Shown here piece after piece: positions 26,790-35,043 of a stretch of 64,000 bases of DNA. The stretch comes from an uncultured Nitrospina sp. (GTDB taxonomy: Bacteria; Nitrospinota; Nitrospinia; Nitrospinales; VA-1). The stretch spans positions 62,001 through 126,000 of the forward strand of contig CALAGQ010000037.1 of assembly GCA_937891765.1 (NCBI GenBank), read 5' to 3'. The position numbers were made by a program, and so were the translations under genes. Position 1 is the first letter of the stretch. Every line of letters begins with the position of its first letter. Under the pieces are notes generated by a model, which ran no database searches, had not been told where the DNA came from, and saw nothing but the letters and a program-made list of their open reading frames with translations.

Positions 26790-27431
26790 TCAGACCAGTT
26801 TTGCGGTTTTCCAATCGACTTCAAGTTGGAGGGGGTTGCCGGATCTACTCTGGTATTTCACAAAGCCGTGCTCCTCACCAAACAAAAATAAGTCCCTGGT
26901 AATTTCTACATCCTGCCGACAATACTTGATAATTTTATTGATCTTGCCTTCCTTGTACCATTGTAGAGAAATCAATCCATCTGCGGACTTTTCAGCATTG
27001 AGTGTGTGTTGCGCCAGATGATTAAGACTTAATCTGAATCCCAAGTGCTTCTTAACGTCTACCAGCATATCGAAAGTGTTGATTTCCTGCAGGTCGAAAT
27101 CGGAGTAAGGCTGAAGCACCGTGTAGTCAAAACCAATGATGTTGAATCCGACAGCCAGATCGGCGGTACGAAGCTTTTCCACCAATTGAGCGGCATCCTT
27201 TTCCTCATAGGTGAAGAATTCCCGATCCAAGCTGTCCCAAACCACCCCGACAGCCAGACCCATTTTATGGATATTGCCCCACCCTCCGACATCTTCGGCG
27301 CTTTTCTGGGTTTCCAGGTCAAAATACTGCACCCGGGGACCCAAGGCCCCTTTCTCGGGTTTTACGGCTTCCTGGGGTTTTACGGCTTCCTGATCTTCTG
27401 TTTCTCCAAAAAGCCCGAGCTGTTCCGACAT
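26790..27431 (-). CDS. Predicted RNase H-like 3'-5' exonuclease
   Basis: The 213-residue protein has a DnaQ/YprB-like exonuclease core: VQYFDLETQ with Asp38 and Glu40, VGFNIIGFDYTVL with the middle Asp, and IKYCRQDVEITRDLFLF with the last Asp, the order of a DEDD nuclease. It lacks the signal peptide and TPRs seen in some YprB proteins. The N-terminal tail carries a direct repeat QEAVKP-QEAVKP from an 18-bp tandem duplication. It is convergent with the MoxR gene. The substrate is unknown. It probably degrades single-stranded DNA or RNA in the cytoplasm. Confidence 0.7.
   Translation of the reverse strand: MSEQLGLFGETEDQEAVKPQEAVKPEKGALGPRVQYFDLETQKSAEDVGGWGNIHKMGLAVGVVWDSLDREFFTYEEKDAAQLVEKLRTADLAVGFNIIGFDYTVLQPYSDFDLQEINTFDMLVDVKKHLGFRLSLNHLAQHTLNAEKSADGLISLQWYKEGKINKIIKYCRQDVEITRDLFLFGEEHGFVKYQSRSGNPLQLEVDWKTAKLV
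27357..27392. repeat. Perfect 18-bp tandem duplication inside a coding region
   Basis: Two copies of GGGTTTTACGGCTTCCTG lie head to tail. They are in frame and add six residues (QEAVKP) to the N-terminal tail of the RNase H-like protein. The perfect identity indicates a recent slippage event. Confidence 0.9.
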
Positions 27432-27601
27432 ATTTCTGTCACTTCCTGAGGGATAGTTACCATTAATTTAGCATTCTCGCCCCTCAAATCAACGCTTTTT
27501 TATAAACCTCCAGATTTAAACGAGTTAAGACCCATTTAATCAGTCTCCTTTGCAAAGAACTCCGACTGGCTACGACCTGCAATTTTACTCCCTAAAATGA
27601 T

Positions 27602-27629
27602 TAAAGTTTCGTTTTTTTAAGACCGATAA
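27602..27629 (+). promoter_or_regulatory. Sigma-28 (FliA)-like promoter for fliD-fliS
   Basis: TAAAGTTT (27602-27609) and ACCGATAA (27622-27629) match the flagellar sigma-28 consensus TAAAGTTT-N11-GCCGATAA at 15 of 16 positions, with a 12-base rather than 11-base spacer. It lies about 55 bases before the fliD start codon, as expected for a late flagellar gene. Confidence 0.65.
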
Positions 27630-27686
27630 ACCAAGAGATAGGATTCGTATATGCATACCTGAGTTTACCCCAGGAAAGGTCTTTAA

Positions 27687-29309
27687 GTGGCTCAAACCGC
27701 AATTTTTGGAATCAACTCCAACCTCGATACCGGGGGCATTATCGACAACCTGATAAAGCTCCAGCGCTCCCCGATTGACATTGTTGAGGCCAAGCGGGCT
27801 TTGGAGGATGCAAAGCTTTTAAGCTTTCAGGATCTGCGAAGCCGGCTCCAAACCTTCAAAGGCGTGGTCAACTCCCTCAACACGGAAGCACGTTTTTTAT
27901 CCACCAAAGGGGACTTCACCAACACTAACTCCACCGACACAAACTCGGTGGTAAGTTTAAGCACCAGTAGCCAAGCCTCATCAGGGACTTTTTCTCTGGT
28001 CGTCAATAACCTGGCCCGGGAAACAAAGCTTGTTTCAGGTGGTTTTGCCTCTACCAGCGGCGCAATTAGCCAAGGAACAATGAATATAGGTGTTGGTACG
28101 AACTCCATCTCCATCACCATCGACGAGTCGAACAACTCACTCGATGGCTTACGTCTGGCGATCAACAACTCAGGCCTGGATGTCAAGGCCAGCTTTATTA
28201 ACGACGGTAGTGCCACCGATCCCATACGTCTGGCGGTCTCGGGCACCAAGTCGGGTGAAGACAATAATGTGACTATCGGCGTAACCAATTTTCTCTTTGG
28301 CTCAGGAACAGGAAACCTTGTCGACTTCACCCAAACCCAATCGGCTCAGAACTCAAGCTTTTTTCTGGATGGCGTTGCCATCAGCAAATCCGGCAATGTT
28401 GTCTCCGATGTCATAGACGGAACCGTCATAACTTTAGAGTCCGCCGGTTCCGGCACTATTACCCTAAGTTCCGACACCGACACGATCAAAGATAAAATCC
28501 AGGGATATGTAGATGGCTTCAACGAATTGATGCTGCACTTGAATTCAGAACTGTCTTTGGAAACTGAAACCGGAGAAACCGGTGTCTTATTTGCCAACTT
28601 CACCATCCAGAACCTGCAACAAACCCTGCGCGAAACCGCCAGTAACCAGATAGTGGGAACGGACGGAGATTTTGAATACCTCTCACAAATCGGAATTCGC
28701 ACATTAAGCGATGGCACTCTTTCCATTGACGATGGCGATCTGACCAATGCCCTGGCAAAAAATGTTGGCAATGTCAGTCAACTATTCTCCAGCAGTAGCA
28801 ACACCACAAGTTCAGCGGTGACCTTTGTCGGGTTCACCAACAACACCCGACCCGGTGGCTACGACATCCGAGTCCAGAACGGAGTCCCACAACTAGCCAC
28901 ATCCGGGTCCACCACATTTGTCGATGCAGTGGGAAGTGGAAACTTTTTCGCCGGAGCGGACGGGACGGATGCCGAGGGCCTGAACTTTAGAATCGCCTCT
29001 CTCAGCAATGGGAGCTATGGAAAAATCACGTTATCTATTGGTGTGGCACAAATCACCAATCGTATTCTGGCAAACTTGACCGACGCATCGCTGGAAGGCC
29101 CTCTGGAGGCGGAAATCGATACCGCGACAGAAACCATCGCGGATTTTGATGAAACGATAACCCAACTGGAAGAACGGGTCGTGTTGTTTGAAGAAAACCT
29201 GAGAGAACGATTCACGAATCTTGAAGTTATATTGGGACGATTAAACTCCCAAAGAGATGCTTTCGAACAATCAATTGATGGAATCCAAGCTTTATTCAGC
29301 GGTAAATGA
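27687..29309 (+). CDS. fliD: Flagellar hook-associated protein 2 (filament cap)
   Basis: The 540-residue protein begins like FliD: IFGINSNLDTGGIIDNLIKLQRSPIDIVEAKRALEDAK is the N-terminal coiled coil that binds the hook or filament tip. It is followed by Ser/Thr/Asn-rich surface domains (TFSLVVNNLARETKLVSGGFAS) and ends in a second coiled coil (ETIADFDETITQLEERVVLFEENLRERFTNLEVILGRLNSQRDAFEQSI). It caps the growing filament and folds flagellin subunits. The start is a GTG eight bases after AGGAAAGG. It follows a sigma-28-like promoter and is 39 bases before fliS. No flagellin gene is in the window. Confidence 0.93.
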   Translation: MAQTAIFGINSNLDTGGIIDNLIKLQRSPIDIVEAKRALEDAKLLSFQDLRSRLQTFKGVVNSLNTEARFLSTKGDFTNTNSTDTNSVVSLSTSSQASSGTFSLVVNNLARETKLVSGGFASTSGAISQGTMNIGVGTNSISITIDESNNSLDGLRLAINNSGLDVKASFINDGSATDPIRLAVSGTKSGEDNNVTIGVTNFLFGSGTGNLVDFTQTQSAQNSSFFLDGVAISKSGNVVSDVIDGTVITLESAGSGTITLSSDTDTIKDKIQGYVDGFNELMLHLNSELSLETETGETGVLFANFTIQNLQQTLRETASNQIVGTDGDFEYLSQIGIRTLSDGTLSIDDGDLTNALAKNVGNVSQLFSSSSNTTSSAVTFVGFTNNTRPGGYDIRVQNGVPQLATSGSTTFVDAVGSGNFFAGADGTDAEGLNFRIASLSNGSYGKITLSIGVAQITNRILANLTDASLEGPLEAEIDTATETIADFDETITQLEERVVLFEENLRERFTNLEVILGRLNSQRDAFEQSIDGIQALFSGK

Positions 29310-29348
29310 TAACAAAATTAAAACCGGCCAACCAGGGAATGAAATAGA

Positions 29349-29777
29349 ATGGGCCCATCACAATATCACAACCAATACCGCAGAAACGAAATTTCCACCT
29401 CCAGCCAGGGGCGCCTCATCATTATGATGTATGAAGGGGCTATCAAATTTGCCACCATGGCAATACAAAGTATTGATAAGGGCGATATCTCCGGGCAGGG
29501 AAAATATATCAACAAAACCCACGATATCATCAACGAACTGTCACTGGCTTTGGATCTGAAAAAGGGAGGGGAAGTGGCCCTGCGTCTGGAATCTTTATAT
29601 CAATATATGCTCAGCCAATTGACGTTGGCGAATATCAAGTCCGACAGGAAGGCTCTCGAAACCATCATCAAAATACTGGGCCCGCTTGCCGAAGCCTGGG
29701 AACAACTGTTCAACGCCTCCACCAACACCGGCCAGGGTGACCACGAGCCACCCAAAAATATCGCCTCCAAGTGTTAA
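29349..29777 (+). CDS. fliS: Flagellar export chaperone FliS
   Basis: This 142-residue helical protein contains the FliS core: YHNQYRRNEISTSSQGRLIIMMYEGAIKFATMAIQSIDKGD, then IINELSLALDLKKGGEVALRLESLYQYMLSQL. FliS binds the C-terminus of flagellin in the cytoplasm, stops premature polymerisation and helps delivery to the export gate. It directly follows fliD, the usual order. The C-terminal 30 residues are longer and less conserved than in most FliS proteins. The 246-base gap after it shows no terminator. Confidence 0.92.
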   Translation: MGPSQYHNQYRRNEISTSSQGRLIIMMYEGAIKFATMAIQSIDKGDISGQGKYINKTHDIINELSLALDLKKGGEVALRLESLYQYMLSQLTLANIKSDRKALETIIKILGPLAEAWEQLFNASTNTGQGDHEPPKNIASKC

Positions 29778-29959
29778 CACCCGCAACTTCAAAACTCCGC
29801 CACCGGCAACCAGCTTGACATGGACTCACAACGCAAAGTTATCTCAATTTTATATGATACGCGGCTTACAAATAGCGCGACTGTGGGCCGGACAAAACCT
29901 TCAGTTTATGGATAAATCAAACCTTGTACATCGACCTTTTGAGTAAACAGGAATTTGTT

Positions 29960-29988
29960 TTGACAAGCTCCCTTTTCATATGTTAAAA
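29960..29988 (+). promoter_or_regulatory. Putative sigma-70-type promoter for sucCD
   Basis: TTGACA (29960-29965) is a perfect -35 and is followed after 17 bases by TTAAAA (29983-29988), a moderate -10. It ends 35 bases before the sucC start codon. The rest of 29778-30023 holds no gene I can support. Confidence 0.4.
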
Positions 29989-30023
29989 GTGCGCACCCTA
30001 ACTCAACATTTTTAAAGAAATCC

Positions 30024-31184
30024 ATGAAGATTCACGAGTATCAAGCCAAAGAGATTTTAAGAAAATATAATGTCGCCGTGCCCAACGGTATTCTGGTTTC
30101 TAATAAGTCAGAAGCCGCTGCAGCCGCTAAAAAAATTGGCACCCCTGTCGTTGTCGTCAAGGCCCAGATTCATGCGGGTGGACGCGGAAAAGGCGGCGGC
30201 GTCAAGCTGGCCAAGAGTCCTCAGGAAGCAGAAAAATATACCGACGATATCATCGGCATGACTCTCGTCACCACCCAGACCGGCCCGGAAGGTCGGCTGG
30301 TTAAAAAGGTATTGATCGAAGAAGGCATGTCCATTGCCAAAGAGTTGTATATGGGCATTCTGGTTGACCGGGAAACCAGTCAGGTTCTCATCATGGCCTC
30401 AGAAGCGGGTGGAATGGAAATTGAGGAAGTCGCCGCAACCACCCCTGAAAGAATCATTAAAGAAACGGTGGACCCGCTGATCGGCGTTCAACCTTTTCTG
30501 GCGCGAAAAATTGCCTTCGCTTTAAACATTGAAGGTGCGGCTTTAAAAGCCGTCATTCCCTTCATCATCAATCTCTACGACGCATTTGTAAAAGAAGACT
30601 GCTCGATGCTGGAGATCAATCCCCTCGTCATCACTTCTGACGACCGGGTGCTGGCTCTGGACGCGAAAGTGGACATCGACGACAACGCCATGTACCGCCA
30701 TAAAGAAACTCAAGAATATCGGGACCTGGACGAAGAAGACCCCTCCGAAGTAGAAGCCAGCAAGTTCCACCTGAACTACATCAAGCTTGATGGCAATATC
30801 GGCTGCATGGTTAACGGAGCCGGGTTGGCAATGGGGACGATGGACATCATTAAACTTTCAGGTGGTGAACCGGCCAACTTTTTGGATGTTGGCGGTGGAG
30901 CCGATGAAGAGATGATCGAAAACGGTTTTCGCATCATCCTTTCTGATCCCGCTGTAAAGGGAATCTTCATTAATATTTTTGGTGGCATTCTTCGTTGCGA
31001 CATTCTTGCCCGCGGGGTGGTTGCCGCGACCAAAAAACTCAAAATCAAAATTCCCGTTGTGGTGCGGATGGAAGGCACCAACATGGAAGAGGGACATCAA
31101 ATTCTTAAAGACTCCGGCCTGAACTTCGCCATCGGAAATGGCATGAAAGACGGAGCCCAGAAAGTGGTCAAAGCGATAAAATGA
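30024..31184 (+). CDS. sucC: Succinate-CoA ligase (ADP-forming), beta subunit
   Basis: The 386-residue subunit has the ATP-grasp N-terminus ([45 protein letters not shown]), the EINPLVI motif with its metal ligands, and the CoA-ligase domain ([58 protein letters not shown]). With SucD it interconverts succinate plus CoA plus ATP and succinyl-CoA. In an autotroph using the reductive TCA cycle it works in the succinyl-CoA-forming direction. The stop overlaps the sucD start (ATGA), so subunits are made in equal amounts. Confidence 0.97.
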   Translation: MKIHEYQAKEILRKYNVAVPNGILVSNKSEAAAAAKKIGTPVVVVKAQIHAGGRGKGGGVKLAKSPQEAEKYTDDIIGMTLVTTQTGPEGRLVKKVLIEEGMSIAKELYMGILVDRETSQVLIMASEAGGMEIEEVAATTPERIIKETVDPLIGVQPFLARKIAFALNIEGAALKAVIPFIINLYDAFVKEDCSMLEINPLVITSDDRVLALDAKVDIDDNAMYRHKETQEYRDLDEEDPSEVEASKFHLNYIKLDGNIGCMVNGAGLAMGTMDIIKLSGGEPANFLDVGGGADEEMIENGFRIILSDPAVKGIFINIFGGILRCDILARGVVAATKKLKIKIPVVVRMEGTNMEEGHQILKDSGLNFAIGNGMKDGAQKVVKAIK

Positions 31185-32050
31185 GCATACTCGTTGATGA
31201 AAACACAAGACTGATAACCCAGGGCATCACTGGCCGCGAAGGCATGTTCCACACCGAACAGTCGATGAAATATGGCACCCATGTTGTGGGCGGAGTGACC
31301 CCGGGTAAAGGCGGACAAAAAGTTTTAGGCAACGTGCCGGTCTTCAACACGGTGCAGGATGCGGTGAACAAAACCAAGGCCAACGCGACTATGATTTTTG
31401 TTCCCCCACCATTCGCCGCCGACGCGATTTTAGAAGCGGCCAATGCCGGTATCGAGTTGATCATCTGTATCACCGAGGGAATCCCCGTCAGCGATATGGT
31501 GAACGTCTATAAATATCTGAAAGGCACCAACAGCCGGTTAGTCGGGCCGAATTGTCCTGGCGTCATTTCTCCCGGTAAAGCGAAGATCGGCATCATGCCG
31601 GCTCATATCCATAAGAAGGGCAGTGTCGGTATCATTTCCCGCAGTGGAACCCTGACCTATGAAGCGGTTGGCCAGTTGACCGCGTTGGGAATCGGCCAGT
31701 CCACTTGTGTGGGCATTGGCGGCGACCCCATCATCGGCACACGGTTCATCGATGTGCTGGAACTGTTCCAGAAAGACAGGGGCACCAAAGCCATTTGCAT
31801 GATCGGTGAAATCGGCGGCACGGCTGAAGATGAAGCGGCTTACTACATTAAAAAACACGTTACCAAACCGGTGGTCGGGTTCATCGCCGGTCAGACCGCG
31901 CCTCCAGGCCGACGCATGGGACATGCCGGCGCCATCATCTCAGGGGGACAGGGAACCGCAGAAGAAAAAATGAAGATCATGAAGCGGTGCGGAATCAAAG
32001 TTGTTAAGAGCCCTGCCGACCTCGGCAAAACCATCCAAAAAGCCCTCTAA
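31181..32050 (+). CDS. sucD: Succinate-CoA ligase, alpha subunit
   Basis: The 289-residue subunit has the CoA-binding Rossmann fold ([30 protein letters not shown]), the nucleotide and CoA segment [19 protein letters not shown], and the phospho-histidine loop [13 protein letters not shown] with His248 as the transient phosphate carrier. Its start overlaps the end of sucC. The end of the gene is followed by several small hairpins (32051-32140) and then a convergent gene. About 1.6 kb downstream is the 2-oxoacid:ferredoxin oxidoreductase operon, which would use its succinyl-CoA product if that enzyme is a 2-oxoglutarate synthase. Confidence 0.97.
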   Translation: MSILVDENTRLITQGITGREGMFHTEQSMKYGTHVVGGVTPGKGGQKVLGNVPVFNTVQDAVNKTKANATMIFVPPPFAADAILEAANAGIELIICITEGIPVSDMVNVYKYLKGTNSRLVGPNCPGVISPGKAKIGIMPAHIHKKGSVGIISRSGTLTYEAVGQLTALGIGQSTCVGIGGDPIIGTRFIDVLELFQKDRGTKAICMIGEIGGTAEDEAAYYIKKHVTKPVVGFIAGQTAPPGRRMGHAGAIISGGQGTAEEKMKIMKRCGIKVVKSPADLGKTIQKAL

Positions 32051-32149
32051 CCCACTAGGCGTGGGACCGACTAGCAATAGCTCTTTACTGCTAGCGAAAA
32101 TTATCTCGGCTCAATAAGTCTTTGCTAATTGCCTCCCCTGCTAAGGGGG
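32051..32149. repeat. Cluster of small inverted repeats after sucD
   Basis: Three short perfect stems follow the sucD stop: CCCAC-TAGGC-GTGGG (32051-32065), CTAGCA paired with TGCTAG around a 12-base loop, and CCCC-TGCTAA-GGGG. None has a T-run, so an intrinsic terminator is not clear. The first stem resembles CCACTAGCCGTGG at the end of ndk (37461-37473). Confidence 0.35.
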
Positions 32150-32155
32150 CCACAC

Positions 32156-32584
32156 CTAGCGGTCTTCATAGGAGAGATAGCTCATTCGACTTTCGTAGTC
32201 CAGTTGATCGAAGGGTTTGCCTTGCCGAAAACTGGAAAAATGCAGATCCGCAAACGCAGCAATAATAGCGTGGAGAACTTCATGCTCTTCCATGCCCTGC
32301 CCGCGCAACTTATTGAAAGCCTGCACCACAAACTCGGGTTGTTCGGTTCTAATTTGACTGTCGACTATAGTGTGTAAAACGGTGTGCACAAACGGACTGA
32401 CGATTTGGCCGTTGATTTCTTGCGGATAGGCCGCCATCTCACCCATAGACCAGATTTCCTCAAACTCTGGGTGCAGGTCCATAACATGGGAGATCCGTTC
32501 ATCGAGTTCTTCAATATCCCTGCCCTGCTGCCGGTCTGAGGCCACTCTTAATATGCGTACTTGTGTTTCTTTATCGAAGTTCAT
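32156..32584 (-). CDS. DUF1841-like protein
   Basis: From the ATG at 32584 the product is 142 residues, mainly helical, and hydrophilic, with no signal peptide. It includes HPEFEEIW, then SPFVHTVLHTIVDSQI and GMEEHEVLHAIIAAFADLHF, a conserved His pattern similar to DUF1841 proteins. An in-frame TTG at 32620 would add 12 residues but lacks a ribosome binding site. Function unknown; a metal-binding role is possible from the paired His residues. It is convergent with sucD and may be co-transcribed with the next unknown gene upstream (32969). Confidence 0.6.
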   Translation of the reverse strand: MNFDKETQVRILRVASDRQQGRDIEELDERISHVMDLHPEFEEIWSMGEMAAYPQEINGQIVSPFVHTVLHTIVDSQIRTEQPEFVVQAFNKLRGQGMEEHEVLHAIIAAFADLHFSSFRQGKPFDQLDYESRMSYLSYEDR

Positions 32585-32684
32585 AGTGCAATCATAATAA
32601 ATGGTTTGTAAATCGGGCAATACCGACTGAAAAAGAATTAGCCTTAACTTATGAGATGAGAAACTCCCAAGATCGATTCAGCGG

Positions 32685-32969
32685 TCAAGGCGTTTCAGAA
32701 AAATGTGTACGTCGGTCTTTTCCCGGATCACCATAAATCATAAAAACCCGTTTCCCCTGACGCATATGGTATTTAGCCCAGGCCGGAGATTTGCCCTCGT
32801 AACTGGCATTGGGGTCTTCGCCCTCAGCCTTTAGGTAATCCGGATAATCCAAACCTGCATCATAAACATCCATGAGGAGGCAATCCGTCGTGAAACCTTT
32901 GCCGGTCAACACTATTTTGCTTAAAAAGGCTTCTATCTTCGCAGGATCACTCATTTCAATAGCTTGCAT
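32685..32969 (-). CDS. Hypothetical protein (94 residues)
   Basis: I do not recognise this protein. It is hydrophilic, with no signal peptide or membrane segment. The N-terminal third is helical (SDPAKIEAFLSKIVLTGKGFTT), followed by YDAGLDYPDYLKAEGEDPNAS and a basic C-terminus (WAKYHMRQGKRVFMIYGDPGKDRR). The start is taken at the ATG at 32969; an ATG five codons later is also possible. The gene is 101 bases upstream of the DUF1841-like gene on the same strand, so they may form a pair. Confidence 0.5.
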   Translation of the reverse strand: MQAIEMSDPAKIEAFLSKIVLTGKGFTTDCLLMDVYDAGLDYPDYLKAEGEDPNASYEGKSPAWAKYHMRQGKRVFMIYGDPGKDRRTHFSETP

Positions 32970-33137
32970 AGTCAGTTCGATGAGAATTTGATAATAAAAG
33001 ATTTATAATAACAGCTCAATAAATGAATCAAAACGACCAGAATTGGACTCTAACCTCTTGATTGGGGTATATTAGTTCTTGTGCAATGCTCGATCAAGTC
33101 ATGACTGAACATAAAACCCATATAATAGAGATATGCC

Positions 33138-33461
33138 ATGCTTATTCAAGACAATTTACTTTTAACCCGTTCAAACCCCAGCGGTCAAGGCGGAACGCAG
33201 TTTTTGTATCGGGTGAAGGATTATGGGCTCGCTGCGTTAACAGGCCCTCAGGAAGAAATTTCCATGATTCATTGGGAAGTAGAGGTCATCAAGTTCACGA
33301 CCCCTGAAACTGCAGGCTTTGAGGTTTGCCATTCCACCGAATTGGCGGACAAAACCCTTAAGTTCTATACAGATAAGTCCTTAAACGAGTTTTTACAGAA
33401 GGCCTTTCAGTACTTTGAGGAATTGGATTTACTGGAAAAAATGTTGCCGCAGGAGTCCTGA
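33138..33461 (+). CDS. Hypothetical protein (107 residues)
   Basis: I do not recognise this protein. It is cytoplasmic by composition and looks like a small alpha/beta fold: GGTQFLYRVKDYGLAALTGPQEE, then IHWEVEVIKFTTPETAGFEVCHST and a helical acidic C-terminus (LNEFLQKAFQYFEELDLLEKML). It is divergent from the unknown genes at 32156-32969 and has a 168-base upstream gap that I cannot annotate further. The next gene downstream has its own promoter, so this one appears to be monocistronic. Confidence 0.55.
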   Translation: MLIQDNLLLTRSNPSGQGGTQFLYRVKDYGLAALTGPQEEISMIHWEVEVIKFTTPETAGFEVCHSTELADKTLKFYTDKSLNEFLQKAFQYFEELDLLEKMLPQES

Positions 33462-33515
33462 GAAATCATGAGCCCTGAAAAATGGAGAAAAGCACTCCAT
33501 AATCAGGCTTAAGCC

Positions 33516-33544
33516 TTGACAGAAGAGCGGTTTATTTCTAATAT
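33516..33544 (+). promoter_or_regulatory. Strong sigma-70-type promoter for the 2-oxoacid oxidoreductase operon
   Basis: A perfect -35 TTGACA (33516-33521), a 17-base spacer and a near-consensus -10 TAATAT (33539-33544) lie 150 bases upstream of the alpha-subunit start codon. The predicted transcript would have a leader of about 145 bases that contains the palindrome at 33641-33661 and an AGGAG ribosome binding site. Confidence 0.65.
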
Positions 33545-33640
33545 GTGTCTCTTTTTTAAAGAAACAGGCCGGTTTTTGATTGTGGCAGTTTCCCCTCTCT
33601 AAAGTCCGCCTCATTTCGGGTTTTTCGTTATAATTTTCAC

Positions 33641-33661
33641 CAGAATTTATAATAAATTCTG
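33641..33661. promoter_or_regulatory. Perfect 21-bp palindrome in the oxidoreductase leader (candidate operator)
   Basis: CAGAATTTA and TAAATTCTG are perfect inverted 9-bp arms around a TAA centre, ending 34 bases before the alpha-subunit ATG. The AT-rich symmetrical form is typical of a dimeric repressor site and it is not followed by a T-run. Which protein binds it is unknown. Confidence 0.45.
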
Positions 33662-33695
33662 CGCACTGATATTTTGAAATAATAAGGAGTTAGTC

Positions 33696-34928
33696 ATGGC
33701 AAATGTGAAAGGCAGTTCAGTCTGTAGAACCGCTGTCGATGAAGGAAAACCGGCCGACTGGGTACCGGGTGGTGAAAAGCAAACAGTTGTAGATCCCATG
33801 GAAATGTTCCACAAACTTCCGCGCGAAAAATTGTTCATCACAGGAAGTGAAGCGGCAAGGGAATCCATGAGACGCGCAAACATAGATATTGCAATTGCCT
33901 ACCCCATCACTCCACAGAGTGAGTCCATGCAACAAGCCGGGTACCTCTATGACGAAGGTTATATCAAGGAGTATTACCGAGGCGAAGAAGAAATTGGAAC
34001 TTTCTCTGCAATCTCTGGTGCTTCTCGTGCAGGAGTACGCGCCTTGACAGCAACCTCAGGCCCTGGCCTCATGCGCGGCATGGAAGCTATCAGTTCCTGG
34101 CCGGGCGCAAGAACCCCGATCATCATGCTAAATATGTGCCGGGTAATCAATACGCCTTTGGCCATTCAGCCTGATAACATTGAAATGTCCTTCCTGCTGA
34201 ATACCGGTATACTTCTCCTGCACGCTGAAAACCAGCAGGACTTTTACGATTACCCCCTTGCGGCCATCATGGCCTCTGAGCAAGTTGATGTCACATTACC
34301 TGCAGTAGTTTCTGTGGATGGTTTTTTCTGTACACATGCACGTGGCCCGGTTGAGGTCACACCGGAAGAGTTCAAATTGCCGCCTCGAGACGGCTGGCGC
34401 TCGGCAGTCCCTGCAATGGACAACGAAAATCCGCCGGCGCGTATCTCACGGGATGCCCCAATTCAAAAAAGTAATTTCATCAGTTACCACATGCACGCCA
34501 GCTGGCAGCAAGAAGTTTTTGCTGCCGTAGAGCGTTCTGCGAAATACTTCGACAAATATCTGGGCGGCTTGATCGAAGTGGTTAATCCTGATGCCGAAGA
34601 CTTCATCATAGCCTCCGGTTGTGCAGTTTCTCAGGCCCGTGAAGCCGTTAGACAGGAAGGCGAGCAAGGACGGACAGTTGGTTTAGTAAAAGTAAAATCT
34701 ATTCGCCCTTTCCCAACAGAACAAATTTTCGAGGCTGTTAAAGGTGCCAAGCGCATTCTGGTTCCCGAATTCAATCAGGCTGGTTGGCTTCACAAGGAGC
34801 TATGCGCAGTACTCTATGGCCGTTGTAAAGCGGTCATTAAAGACGGTCCCCGGGTATTTGGCGGCATGACCATGCCGACCGAAATGATTATGGAGTGGCT
34901 GGCAGAGTTTCGCAAAGAAGTTAAGTAG
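33696..34928 (+). CDS. 2-oxoacid:ferredoxin oxidoreductase, alpha subunit
   Basis: The 410-residue protein has the pyrimidine-binding fold of the alpha subunit: GSEAARESMRRANIDIAIAYPITPQSESMQQAGYLYDEG, then GASRAGVRALTATSGPGLMRGMEAISSWPGARTP. The C-terminal transketolase-like domain holds IIASGCAVSQAREAVR and VKVKSIRPFPTEQIFEAVKGAKRILVPEFNQAG. An N-terminal extension of about 45 residues has no assigned role. With the beta, gamma and ferredoxin subunits that follow it reversibly links CO2 fixation to oxidation of reduced ferredoxin. Pyruvate versus 2-oxoglutarate cannot be decided from sequence alone, but nearby sucCD suggests 2-oxoglutarate synthase. It is driven by the promoter at 33516-33544. 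Confidence 0.92.
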   Translation: MANVKGSSVCRTAVDEGKPADWVPGGEKQTVVDPMEMFHKLPREKLFITGSEAARESMRRANIDIAIAYPITPQSESMQQAGYLYDEGYIKEYYRGEEEIGTFSAISGASRAGVRALTATSGPGLMRGMEAISSWPGARTPIIMLNMCRVINTPLAIQPDNIEMSFLLNTGILLLHAENQQDFYDYPLAAIMASEQVDVTLPAVVSVDGFFCTHARGPVEVTPEEFKLPPRDGWRSAVPAMDNENPPARISRDAPIQKSNFISYHMHASWQQEVFAAVERSAKYFDKYLGGLIEVVNPDAEDFIIASGCAVSQAREAVRQEGEQGRTVGLVKVKSIRPFPTEQIFEAVKGAKRILVPEFNQAGWLHKELCAVLYGRCKAVIKDGPRVFGGMTMPTEMIMEWLAEFRKEVK

Positions 34929-34946
34929 CCGTTTGTTTTAGATTTG

Positions 34947-34975
34947 TTGTTTAGCCTTTTGAATACAGGTATAAT
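34947..34975 (+). promoter_or_regulatory. Possible internal promoter between alpha and beta subunits
   Basis: In the 115-base gap a perfect -10 TATAAT (34970-34975) is preceded after 17 bases by TTGTTT (34947-34952), a weak -35. It could boost expression of the later subunits. A second TATAAT-like box near 35008 has no partner. Confidence 0.3.
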
Positions 34976-35043
34976 TTGACAAGGCGAAAGCTCTGTTAAG
35001 CCTGTTAATATAATATTCGAACTATTTATAAGGATAAAATCCT

